The notes below the pieces were generated by a model, which ran no database searches, was not told the origin of the DNA, and was given only the letters and a program-made list of their open reading frames with translations. DNA of 30,261 bases, from NCBI GenBank assembly GCA_039029455.1, contig JBCCGE010000037.1, positions 1 to 30,261 of the forward strand. The letters run 5' to 3'. The DNA comes from JBCCGE01 sp039029455. Lineage in GTDB: Bacteria; Pseudomonadota; Gammaproteobacteria; Arenicellales; Poriferihabitantaceae. Shown piece by piece: positions 24,097 through 30,261 of this stretch. The position numbers and the translations under genes were made by a program. Positions within the stretch are counted from its first letter, which is position 1, and each line of letters begins with the position of its first letter.

Positions 24097-24747
24097 TCAC
24101 TCAGAGGACGGCGACCACCCACTCTGTGTGGCCTCTGTTCTGGAATAGGCCGATGCGGTGAAAGCGTCCTTTGATTCGCAGTATTCATTGTGCCGAAGCA
24201 GTGCGGAATATTCTTCTGCTGCCAGCACACTCGGTTGCTTTTCGCGAAGATACGTCACCGCAACAGCGCAGGTTATATCGGCCTGAGTCATTTGATTTCC
24301 ATACAACCACGGATCGGGATTCAATGCGTCGAGCCAGCTAAGCGCAGAGTGAATCTGATCTTCCAGTCTTGTCACCCATACCCGATCGATTTTTTCAGGC
24401 TGACGTCGCGAAAACTCAATACCGCGCTCATAGCTTTTCTCCGCAAGTCCCAGCGCAACCGAATCTATTCGCTGTACGCGCACTCTCTCCAAAGGATGCT
24501 CGGGTACAAGCCGGCGCTCAGGTGAAACCTGCCGTTCCAGATGATCGAGAATATATCGACTGTCAAACAGCAACTCCTCGTCATTAAGCTGTAGAACCGG
24601 GACCTTGCCGAGCGGGTTTAGCTCGAGTAGCGACTCGAAGTTGGTAAACACGGACAGCACGCGACGCTCGAACCGGAGTCCGTAATGGTTCATAGCCACG
24701 GCGGTTCGTCGCACAAAAGGAGAATCAAACTGACCAATCAGGAGCAT
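24097..24747 (-). CDS. Glutathione S-transferase family protein
   Basis: This is a GST of about 216 residues. The N-terminal thioredoxin-like domain shows LLIGQFDSPFVRRTAVAMNHYG, the cis-Pro segment GKVPVLQL and the glutathione-binding LFDSRYILDHLE. The C-terminal helical domain follows, with the ITQADI-type N-capping motif (MTQADITCAVA). It would conjugate or bind electrophiles in the cytosol. I chose the ATG at 24747, 7 bp after the upstream GNAT stop; an in-frame TTG at 24777 would overlap that gene. It lies directly upstream of the YcaQ-like glycosylase gene. Confidence 0.88.
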   Translation of the reverse strand: MLLIGQFDSPFVRRTAVAMNHYGLRFERRVLSVFTNFESLLELNPLGKVPVLQLNDEELLFDSRYILDHLERQVSPERRLVPEHPLERVRVQRIDSVALGLAEKSYERGIEFSRRQPEKIDRVWVTRLEDQIHSALSWLDALNPDPWLYGNQMTQADITCAVAVTYLREKQPSVLAAEEYSALLRHNEYCESKDAFTASAYSRTEATQSGWSPSSE

Positions 24748-24754
24748 GCCGAAA

Positions 24755-25414
24755 TCAGGAACGGGTATTGATGGCAAAATCCATCAGCATCGGTCCGACG
24801 TGTTCTTCAGCTTGAGAAAAAACAGCTTTGCCCTCATAGCGAAATTCAGCATAGCGTTCGTGGGCCCTCTCGACAAAACCTATTTTTTTGAATATATGTT
24901 GCGACACAATGTTGGTTGCCTCGGTAACCGCCATCGAAAACCCCCGATTGCGACCGTTTTCGAGTGCTTTATGCACCAGCGCACCTGCAATGCCCCGTCC
25001 AAAAAACGAATGTTCCACTCCGAGAAAGGCCAGGTGGAGATATTCACCACGCGCTGGTGAGCGAGTAGACCAATAGGACTCGCCAAGTCTTTTGAGCAAA
25101 GCGAAAGCCGGCGCAAACTTTTCACTGAGATTCTCCACACTCTGGGGCTCGGGTGAAGCTGCATCCTCCACCAGAAACGCGCCCGCAATGCGCCCTGTAT
25201 TGGTCTCGCGAGCGAGTATTGAAAGCCCATCTGCAACCGAGTTTTCAGCCACCACGCGGACCAATTGTTCGAATTCGGCCACGGAGACTCCGAGCGCTCT
25301 GGGCGGCGGATCGAACTGTGTAAACGAATGTGCGAACAATTGACACATATCATCCGTGTCCGACACTTCGCAAACTGAATATCGAATTCCGCCAGCAACT
25401 CCCGTGGTTGTCAT
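24755..25414 (-). CDS. GNAT-family N-acetyltransferase
   Basis: This is a 219-residue GNAT protein. It has an N-terminal alpha/beta part (IRYSVCEVSDTDDMCQLFAHSF), a central LHLAFLGVEHSFFGRGIAGALVHKAL containing the acetyl-CoA pyrophosphate loop (FGRGIAG), and the usual QHIFKKIGFVE near the C-terminus. The ribosome-binding site (GAGGGGA) before the ATG at 25414 is good. It is followed 7 bp later by the GST gene. Such proteins acetylate amines, peptides or toxic compounds; the substrate here is unknown. Confidence 0.87.
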   Translation of the reverse strand: MTTTGVAGGIRYSVCEVSDTDDMCQLFAHSFTQFDPPPRALGVSVAEFEQLVRVVAENSVADGLSILARETNTGRIAGAFLVEDAASPEPQSVENLSEKFAPAFALLKRLGESYWSTRSPARGEYLHLAFLGVEHSFFGRGIAGALVHKALENGRNRGFSMAVTEATNIVSQHIFKKIGFVERAHERYAEFRYEGKAVFSQAEEHVGPMLMDFAINTRS

Positions 25415-25427
25415 TCCATTGATCCCC

Positions 25428-25769
25428 TCAACGTGACGTTGACCAGGTGACGATTTCGTCCGCTTCTACGACATGGCCGGACCCGACGATGCGGGTAATC
25501 ACATGAACCTGGTCGTCAGACAGATCAAAACTTCTGCTCAGCGCCCGCGCCAGACCGGTCTGTAACCGATCCGCATCAGCAGTGTTCCAGAGGGAGGGCA
25601 GAAACAGGGTACACATTGCGGCATAGGTTCGTCCGTACTGGGCGCTGCTTTGCAGAATATTCAGCGTCATATGCTCTGATTCGATACCGCATTCCTCGGC
25701 CCACAACGTTACGGGATCACCCATCTTTGGGTTTGCCTCAAAATTCACAATACACGTAGCGATCGGCAT
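25428..25769 (-). CDS. Tautomerase-superfamily-like small protein
   Basis: This 113-residue protein begins MPIATCIVNF. It therefore exposes Pro after Met removal, as in 4-oxalocrotonate tautomerase and MIF-type proteins, where Pro1 is the catalytic base. The later segment DLSDDQVHVITRIV-GSGHVVEADE has the alternating pattern of a second beta-alpha-beta unit. The assignment is tentative, since no other diagnostic motif is seen. It lies 13 bp before the GNAT gene and 34 bp after the OsmC gene, consistent with one operon. Confidence 0.6.
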   Translation of the reverse strand: MPIATCIVNFEANPKMGDPVTLWAEECGIESEHMTLNILQSSAQYGRTYAAMCTLFLPSLWNTADADRLQTGLARALSRSFDLSDDQVHVITRIVGSGHVVEADEIVTWSTSR

Positions 25770-25803
25770 CTTCGGGTATGAATAGACTCAATATCAGATC
25801 GCG

Positions 25804-26271
25804 CTATTCCGGGATCTCAGTCAGCACTTCCGTCTTTACTGAATTGGCGATGAAACACTCATCGTGAGCCTTGTGGTGAATATTTTCGATTTCATCCCGT
25901 CCCGGTTGTCGGTCGCCCGAAAATTCAACACGCGGTCTCAAGGTCACTCGGGTCATCCAGATCTTACCCGTCTCATCTTTTTCCATGATCCCGATCGCTT
26001 CGTCGCTGTAACTATCGACGACGTATCGCTTTTTTGCGGAAATCGCCAGAAAGAACAGCATGTGACAACTTGAGAGCGATGCAACATAGGCTTCTTCGGG
26101 ATCGACATTAGCCTCAACGGAATAGGGCAGCGGAACGACGTGGTGAGATGCCGAAGCGGGTACGGAAACACCTCCGTCGAATTCCCAGATGTGTCCGCGA
26201 CTGTATTTATTGTCGCTGAAAGCTTCGTTCGCACCTCGGTTCCACTTTACGGTCGCATAGTACTGAGACAT
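25804..26271 (-). CDS. OsmC-family peroxide-reducing protein
   Basis: This is a 155-residue OsmC/Ohr-like protein that reduces organic or fatty-acid hydroperoxides using two conserved cysteines. Cys69 lies in SLSSCHMLFFL and Cys139 in HDECFIANSVKTEV, the two expected sites. The preceding NVDPEEAYVAS is also typical. The length is normal. No good ribosome-binding site precedes the ATG at 26271 (an AT-rich stretch). It lies 59 bp downstream of a peroxiredoxin gene, a sensible peroxide-defence pairing. Confidence 0.9.
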   Translation of the reverse strand: MSQYYATVKWNRGANEAFSDNKYSRGHIWEFDGGVSVPASASHHVVPLPYSVEANVDPEEAYVASLSSCHMLFFLAISAKKRYVVDSYSDEAIGIMEKDETGKIWMTRVTLRPRVEFSGDRQPGRDEIENIHHKAHDECFIANSVKTEVLTEIPE

Positions 26272-26330
26272 TATAAATTTATCGATTATGATGGGTTAAA
26301 CGGCTCACAAAATCACGTGCTCTTCGGGAC

Positions 26331-26891
26331 TCATAGCCGTGGCTGTTCCTGTAACCACGACAGTACCGATTCGGCGTTCTCCCCCGGTGGAAATATGGGG
26401 TAAAAGACTTTGACCACAATTCCATCGCGAAGTATCAGCGTCGCTCGCTTGTACAGTTCACGGTTATCAGCAAAAAAAGTTGGCAACTTCAACGTCTGCT
26501 TTAATTTCAACTCTGTATCGCTGAGCAATTCGAACGGAAGATGAAGCCTGTCTCTCGCTTCTGCCTGGTAATCAGAGGTCTGCGTGCTGAGACCAAAAAC
26601 GTAGGTCTGCAGAGACTGTAGTTCGCGATAGTGATCGCGAAAACTGCAGGACTGCGGCGTGCAACCGCGCGCACCCGGAATTTCGTCCCAGCCGTCTGGA
26701 AGCGGCACGCCGGGTCGACCCGTCATTGGATAAATATAGAGCACGACGTATCCCGGCAGGCTTGAAGGGCTCACTTGTTCGCCCTCGGTGGTCAGAAACG
26801 TCATCCGGGGAAACAGCATACCGAGCAAGTGATCGGTGGCGCCATCGTCCTGCGGGACTGGTAGATCGTCGGGCAGCTGCGTAAGGTTCAT
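26331..26891 (-). CDS. Peroxiredoxin (Bcp-like, AhpC/TSA fold)
   Basis: This is a 186-residue thiol peroxidase. The core is VVLYIYPMTGRPGVPLPDGWDEIPGARGCTPQSCSFRDHY. Cys77 is the likely peroxidatic residue and Cys82 the resolving residue, five positions later as in Bcp-type enzymes. A larger insert (about 18 residues of PLPDGWDEIPGAR) lies between the YP-TG strand and the Cys motif, a known variant of this group. C-terminal features (RATLILRDGIVVKVFYPIFPP) complete the thioredoxin fold. It would detoxify H2O2 or alkyl peroxides, and it lies upstream of OsmC on the same strand. Confidence 0.88.
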   Translation of the reverse strand: MNLTQLPDDLPVPQDDGATDHLLGMLFPRMTFLTTEGEQVSPSSLPGYVVLYIYPMTGRPGVPLPDGWDEIPGARGCTPQSCSFRDHYRELQSLQTYVFGLSTQTSDYQAEARDRLHLPFELLSDTELKLKQTLKLPTFFADNRELYKRATLILRDGIVVKVFYPIFPPGENAESVLSWLQEQPRL

Positions 26892-26972
26892 AGGACGCTT
26901 TAAGGCAGTATGTTTATGCAGAATTGTAAACTCTTTGTCTCAACGGTCCCGACGCACAGTACTCGCTTTATG

Positions 26973-27764
26973 CTACTCGGTTCTTCCGTAAAATGTCATT
27001 CGGGCCGATTCAGACAGTGAAATTCCCGGTTCAGTGTTGTAAGCGAGTACAACAAGCATGCGGGTCTGTTCACCAATTGTCGGTGTTACACGGTGCATGG
27101 AGTTTCGTCCCCTGAACAACACCAGTGTGCCCGCGCCCATCGACAATTTTTGGGTCGGCACCTTACCGTCAAGAACATCAGCCGCTCGATCAAAGTTCAT
27201 TTCACCCGCATCCGCATCGCGAACGTCTTTGACGAATTCAAACTCGCCCCCCTGCTTTGCACTTTGAATCATCAGTGTAATCGCAAACGACGAGTTGTCG
27301 AAATGCCATCCCAGCTCCTGATCTTCACTGGCGTAGTGAAGATTGATTGACGACAGCGGATCGCCGTACTCATACAGGCAGTTCTCTCCGAGAACGTCAC
27401 ACAGAAAATCACGAAAATCGGTTGCGTTGTACAACTGTCGCAATGCCGATTCGGGCGGAATCTGGTCATCGGTGATGCATCCCTTGGACGACGACACCCG
27501 ACGATTGCGCGGATGGTTATCAGCGTATTTCGGATCGGGTGGTGTCAGATAAATGTTGTGGTCGCTGACCGTAAAGTACGCGAGATGTCTCTGTGCCTCG
27601 CCCTCTTCACGAATGGCATCGATCACATTTGAGAGAAGAAATTCAGGCAACACCAGTGCGCCGTCCCGATCCAAAGTCTGCCGGCAACGGTTCCGGAACT
27701 GCTGCGATCTCAGCGGAAATTTATGCTCATCGATAATGTTCCCAAGAGTGCCGGTCATAGACAT
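26973..27764 (-). CDS. 2-oxoglutarate/Fe(II)-dependent oxygenase
   Basis: This is a 263-residue dioxygenase of the 2OG-Fe(II) superfamily. The facial triad is His154-x-Asp156 (GWHFDNSSFAITLMIQ) and His224 (SMHRVTP), with Arg235 (TRMLVVL) as the likely 2OG carboxylate ligand. The WHFDNSSF...TLMIQ...GGEFEFV arrangement resembles the group containing amino-acid halogenases such as BesD/HalD. Here the Asp is intact, so hydroxylation rather than halogenation is expected. The ATG at 27764 follows AGGTAAA. It stands alone between the peroxiredoxin and unknown genes (115-bp upstream gap). The substrate is unknown; a free amino acid is a reasonable guess. Confidence 0.85.
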   Translation of the reverse strand: MSMTGTLGNIIDEHKFPLRSQQFRNRCRQTLDRDGALVLPEFLLSNVIDAIREEGEAQRHLAYFTVSDHNIYLTPPDPKYADNHPRNRRVSSSKGCITDDQIPPESALRQLYNATDFRDFLCDVLGENCLYEYGDPLSSINLHYASEDQELGWHFDNSSFAITLMIQSAKQGGEFEFVKDVRDADAGEMNFDRAADVLDGKVPTQKLSMGAGTLVLFRGRNSMHRVTPTIGEQTRMLVVLAYNTEPGISLSESARMTFYGRTE

Positions 27765-27879
27765 CGTTGTTTACCTGTCATGCCGTGAATTATAGAGCGT
27801 CCTCTTGCACTGAACGGTGTACTGGCGACAACTTCTTGCCCGGCTTTCAAACGTCTTTCGACACCGCAACCCATAATCT

Positions 27880-28344
27880 TCAAACCTCAGTGAGATCGGG
27901 ACGAGCGTCGAGATAACCTTGGCGGTCCGGTGATTTTCCCATCATGGTTTTACGCCAGATGACCTGTTCGGCACCGATTAACCCAAGCTCCCAAACACAA
28001 CCCACCACATGGCGATCCGACATGTCCACCGGCACATCCGCGTCCGGCAACCATCTGCGGACATGCTGACACATTACAGAGCCCTGCACCCACCAATGCA
28101 CCAGTATAGAAACGCCGAGATCACCCGGATGAATAATGACAAATCCAAGGTGATTCGACTGATCGCTCGATTCGATGATCGCCGGCATATCATTCTCCAG
28201 ATACCGTCGAGCGTTACTCATTGTGTCATCGGTAATCTCTTGCGAATCAGCCAGGATGCCGTAAATCTTGAATTGACCCGAACGGGATGTCCAAACACCA
28301 ATATCGGATACCACCTTGCGAGGATAGTAGGGGTAATAGGTCAT
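27880..28344 (-). CDS. Conserved-looking hypothetical protein
   Basis: I do not recognise this protein of about 154 residues. Notable parts are MTYYPYYPRKVVSDIGVW at the N-terminus, a beta-rich HLGFVIIHPGDLGVSILVHWWVQGSVMCQHVRRW core and WELGLIGAEQVIWRKTMM near the end. It has no signal peptide. I chose the ATG at 28344, which leaves a 61-bp gap to the RraA-family gene. A longer in-frame start at 28461 would overlap that gene by 56 bp and add residues of poor quality. It may be co-transcribed with the RraA-family gene. Confidence 0.6.
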   Translation of the reverse strand: MTYYPYYPRKVVSDIGVWTSRSGQFKIYGILADSQEITDDTMSNARRYLENDMPAIIESSDQSNHLGFVIIHPGDLGVSILVHWWVQGSVMCQHVRRWLPDADVPVDMSDRHVVGCVWELGLIGAEQVIWRKTMMGKSPDRQGYLDARPDLTEV

Positions 28345-28405
28345 GATGTGATGGGCATTAAAAATGAAAGCTGGAGAAGTCTCAGAAGGACAAGAATCAC
28401 CAAAC

Positions 28406-29074
28406 TTAACCAGACTTTGGAGGAGAGAGATCAAAAACCGCTTGCACAGATTCCCCGGCACTCAGAGATTGCTCCCACTGCTTTTCAAGCGCGATCCTCT
28501 GTACTGCTTCAGCTCGACAATCTTTGACCATTTGTGATGTCAACACAGCCAGTCCGTCATCATCCCCGAGTATCAGATCCCCTGGATCGATTTTCCGATC
28601 ACCGACATACACCTGCGAGAACACGGCACCCTGATCTGCTCCCTCGGGACCCTTAGGGTTCACATGCCGGGTGAAAACTGCAAAGTCAGACCATTCACTT
28701 AATTGGGCCACGTCCCTCACGGCACCGTCGCACACAATACCAGCGCACCCTCTGCGTCTTAAATGACCGCCCAGAATCTCACCAATCATCGCGTTTTCTG
28801 CATACCCTGACGCCGCGATCACCAAGACGTCGCCTGTTTCAACCCGATCGATGGCCTGCAGAACCGCACCAAAATCAGGCGCTATACATTTTGCAGTCAC
28901 CGCTCTGCCGCACAATCGGGGCTGTTGTCCCGGAGGATTGAGCGGACGAATTCCAGTATCAATCTGGCTCTCCGGCAGAATATCTACAGCGACTGCGACC
29001 GGAACCGCACGCCAGGCTTCAACGTCTTCATCCTCAATGTTCGCGACCGAAGGCGTGTAAACAGTTACTGACAC
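28406..29074 (-). CDS. RraA-family protein, HMG/CHA aldolase-like
   Basis: This is a 222-residue protein of the RraA/4-hydroxy-4-methyl-2-oxoglutarate aldolase fold. The signature is IGEILGGHLRRRGCAGIVCDGAVRDV, with Glu99 and the Arg120-Asp121 pair that in aldolases bind pyruvate and the metal. GDVLVIAASG and GDLILGDDDGLAVL are also typical. With both key elements intact, an aldolase/oxaloacetate-decarboxylase activity is more likely than RNase E inhibition. The start is a GTG at 29074 with a weak ribosome-binding site. It lies near an FMN protein and a CHMI-like isomerase, which would suit ring-cleavage or muconate-type catabolism, but this link is loose. Confidence 0.85.
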   Translation of the reverse strand: MSVTVYTPSVANIEDEDVEAWRAVPVAVAVDILPESQIDTGIRPLNPPGQQPRLCGRAVTAKCIAPDFGAVLQAIDRVETGDVLVIAASGYAENAMIGEILGGHLRRRGCAGIVCDGAVRDVAQLSEWSDFAVFTRHVNPKGPEGADQGAVFSQVYVGDRKIDPGDLILGDDDGLAVLTSQMVKDCRAEAVQRIALEKQWEQSLSAGESVQAVFDLSPPKSG

Positions 29075-29119
29075 AGCGGTGATTTGGATAATTTGTGTCG
29101 ACGTAACAAAACCAACTGA

Positions 29120-29725
29120 CTACAGATCGTGCTGATACCGCGCCACCATTTCCTCTTGACTCTCAGCGACTTCATTTATCGAAAGCTGATCATTAAGCAT
29201 GGTGCCAATCGTTGGAAATGAGGAGCGCTCTATTTGCGCGTCAACGGACCATAACCTCGAGCGCATCAGCGCCTTGGCGCAGTGTAGAAACACTTCCTCC
29301 ACATTGATTTCGATGCAGGTTCGGGGCGGGTTTCGAAAACCAGCAAATAGCGTCAGATAATCGCTGGATTTAGAAATACGGGCACGGCCATTAACCCTGA
29401 GAGTCTCATCCACCCCAGGAATAAGGAACAGACACCCGATATCCGCGGTCTCAATTATGTTTACCAGACTGTCCAGCCGATTATTTCCTTTGCCGTCGGG
29501 CAGCACGATACGGGATTCATCGATCACTTTGACAAATCCCGGCTCGCCACCACGCGGCGAGCAGTCGACCGATCCGGATTGCGAGTGGGTGGAAATCAGC
29601 ACGAACGGCGAGTGCTCGATAAAGTTGATCGAGTGTCGCTCCAGCGCTGCCAATTGCTTATCTTTGGCTCGTCCTTTCGGAAAACCGTAAAGTTCCCTCA
29701 ATTGCTCTTCCGACTCGATGTACAT
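29120..29725 (-). CDS. Pyridoxamine 5'-phosphate oxidase-family FMN-binding protein (MSMEG_1061-like)
   Basis: This 201-residue protein has a PNPOx split-barrel fold. The HSPFVLISTHSQSGSVDCSPRGG, FVKVIDESRIVLPDGKGNNRLDSL and CLFLIPGVDETLRVNGRARIS segments match the group that binds FMN and includes MSMEG_1061-like proteins. EVFLHCAKALMRSRLW near the C-terminus is characteristic. It probably reduces or oxidises a small molecule with FMN; many members are uncharacterised. It lies 45 bp upstream of the RraA-family gene, so they may be co-transcribed. Confidence 0.86.
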   Translation of the reverse strand: MYIESEEQLRELYGFPKGRAKDKQLAALERHSINFIEHSPFVLISTHSQSGSVDCSPRGGEPGFVKVIDESRIVLPDGKGNNRLDSLVNIIETADIGCLFLIPGVDETLRVNGRARISKSSDYLTLFAGFRNPPRTCIEINVEEVFLHCAKALMRSRLWSVDAQIERSSFPTIGTMLNDQLSINEVAESQEEMVARYQHDL

Positions 29726-29913
29726 GGCGTGGGTTGGTGGATTGTCAGTGGAATAGTGCCGAGTTTAGCGAAATTCCCCTGAGAATGGCCTCATTCGACA
29801 CGACCATTCATGAAATCAAAACCAGGTTCAGCACGGATGAATCGATTCAGGTTTTAAATATATGAGAACAACTGTGATCACCCGCAATCCGGTTCTTGCC
29901 TGCAAAAATCGCG

Positions 29914-30261
29914 TTATCGATCTTTCTGGTTCGTGTATCGCGGCAGATCGTCACCCGACACCAGATGCTCATTGGTCACGTAATAGTCGGGGCTGTATTC
30001 AATCAACAGACTGAAAAAACAGCTGCGCGGCAACTCCACCTTGATTCGTGCTTCCAGATCATCCATGAGTGCTCTGGTGAAAGCCTGATCTCGATGAGAT
30101 CTGTTCAATAAAGTCACCGTGACTTTGAAATGGGTTCGATGGAATACGGATATTGGATAGGCACGACCTTTGCATTCATGGGCATTAGCATCGTGTTCAT
30201 TAATAATGGTTTCAACCAGAGAAAGTATCAACCCAGCGTCCAGATCGAGATCATCGGTGTA
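29914..30261 (-). CDS. 5-carboxymethyl-2-hydroxymuconate delta-isomerase-like protein, 5' end beyond window
   Basis: Only the C-terminal part is in the window; the frame remains open to the edge, beginning YTDDLDLDAGL. The segment LSLVETIINEH, a small-residue region, then FVKVTVTLLNRSHRDQAFTRALMDDLEA resembles the CHMI/HpaF fold of homoprotocatechuate catabolism, a tautomerase relative that uses an N-terminal Pro. That residue would lie outside the window. The in-frame TTG at 30231 is not a likely real start. Whether it belongs to an aromatic pathway or is an orphan cannot be judged without the neighbouring sequence. Confidence 0.65.
   Translation of the reverse strand, partial: YTDDLDLDAGLILSLVETIINEHDANAHECKGRAYPISVFHRTHFKVTVTLLNRSHRDQAFTRALMDDLEARIKVELPRSCFFSLLIEYSPDYYVTNEHLVSGDDLPRYTNQKDR

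Noticed and set aside
24061..24100. GTG start at 24100 for the YcaQ-like gene
   Set aside because: Kept only as an alternative; the ATG at 24061 matches the usual N-terminal length of YcaQ proteins.
28345..28461. Longer N-terminus for the unknown protein ending at 27880
   Set aside because: It would overlap the RraA-family gene by 56 bp and adds a Cys-rich, non-conserved-looking stretch; the ATG at 28344 is simpler.

Overview
The window looks like a chromosomal stretch of a free-living, probably marine, proteobacterium, most likely gammaproteobacterial. It has a TRAP-type solute-binding protein, many small catabolic operons for amines and quaternary ammonium compounds, FCD-type GntR and GlxA/CdhR-type regulators, a DsbB, a BKACE enzyme and moderate GC. 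No rRNA, tRNA, CRISPR array, transposase or phage gene is visible. The taxonomic placement is inference from gene content only. Most genes are on the minus strand; only four recognisable genes are on the plus strand.

Region 1 (about 0-5.4 kb, minus strand) is a catabolic operon. An FCD-type GntR repressor lies upstream of a dihydrodipicolinate-synthase-family aldolase/lyase, a PuuC-like aldehyde dehydrogenase and a PuuB/DadA-like FAD amine oxidoreductase. The last two overlap by ATGA. A Tat-exported TRAP solute-binding protein follows but stops after about one third of its usual length. A perfect 23-bp palindrome with two GTATAC cores sits just upstream of the first enzyme gene and is the likely GntR operator. 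The imported substrate is unknown; an amine or amino acid oxidised to an aldehyde and then to an acid would fit.

Region 2 (5.5-14.4 kb) holds dsbB, a secreted monoheme CxxCH protein, a SAM methyltransferase, a large winged-helix/NB-ARC-type ATPase regulator, and a hybrid histidine kinase convergent with a NarL-type response regulator. The last two are separated by a 164-bp imperfect palindromic element that also supplies the end of the kinase gene.

Region 3 (14.4-21.6 kb) is an operon divergent from a GlxA/CdhR-type AraC regulator. In order it encodes a CntA/YeaW-like Rieske oxygenase, a carnitine-dehydrogenase-like 3-hydroxyacid dehydrogenase (GTGA overlap), an SDR, a BKACE beta-keto acid cleavage enzyme, a gamma-glutamylcyclotransferase-like protein, a GNAT, a small alpha/beta protein, a VOC protein and a cupin. 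The core looks like catabolism of carnitine or a related beta-hydroxy quaternary amine. It unusually combines a Rieske oxygenase with the dehydrogenase/BKACE route.

Region 4 (21.6-30.3 kb, all minus strand) is a run of small detoxification and redox genes: a DUF4442 hotdog protein, a small membrane protein, a YcaQ-type DNA glycosylase co-transcribed with a glutathione S-transferase and a GNAT, a tautomerase-like protein, OsmC, a Bcp-like peroxiredoxin, a 2OG-Fe(II) oxygenase, an unknown protein, an RraA-family aldolase, an FMN-binding PNPOx-family protein and the 3' part of a CHMI-like isomerase cut by the window end.
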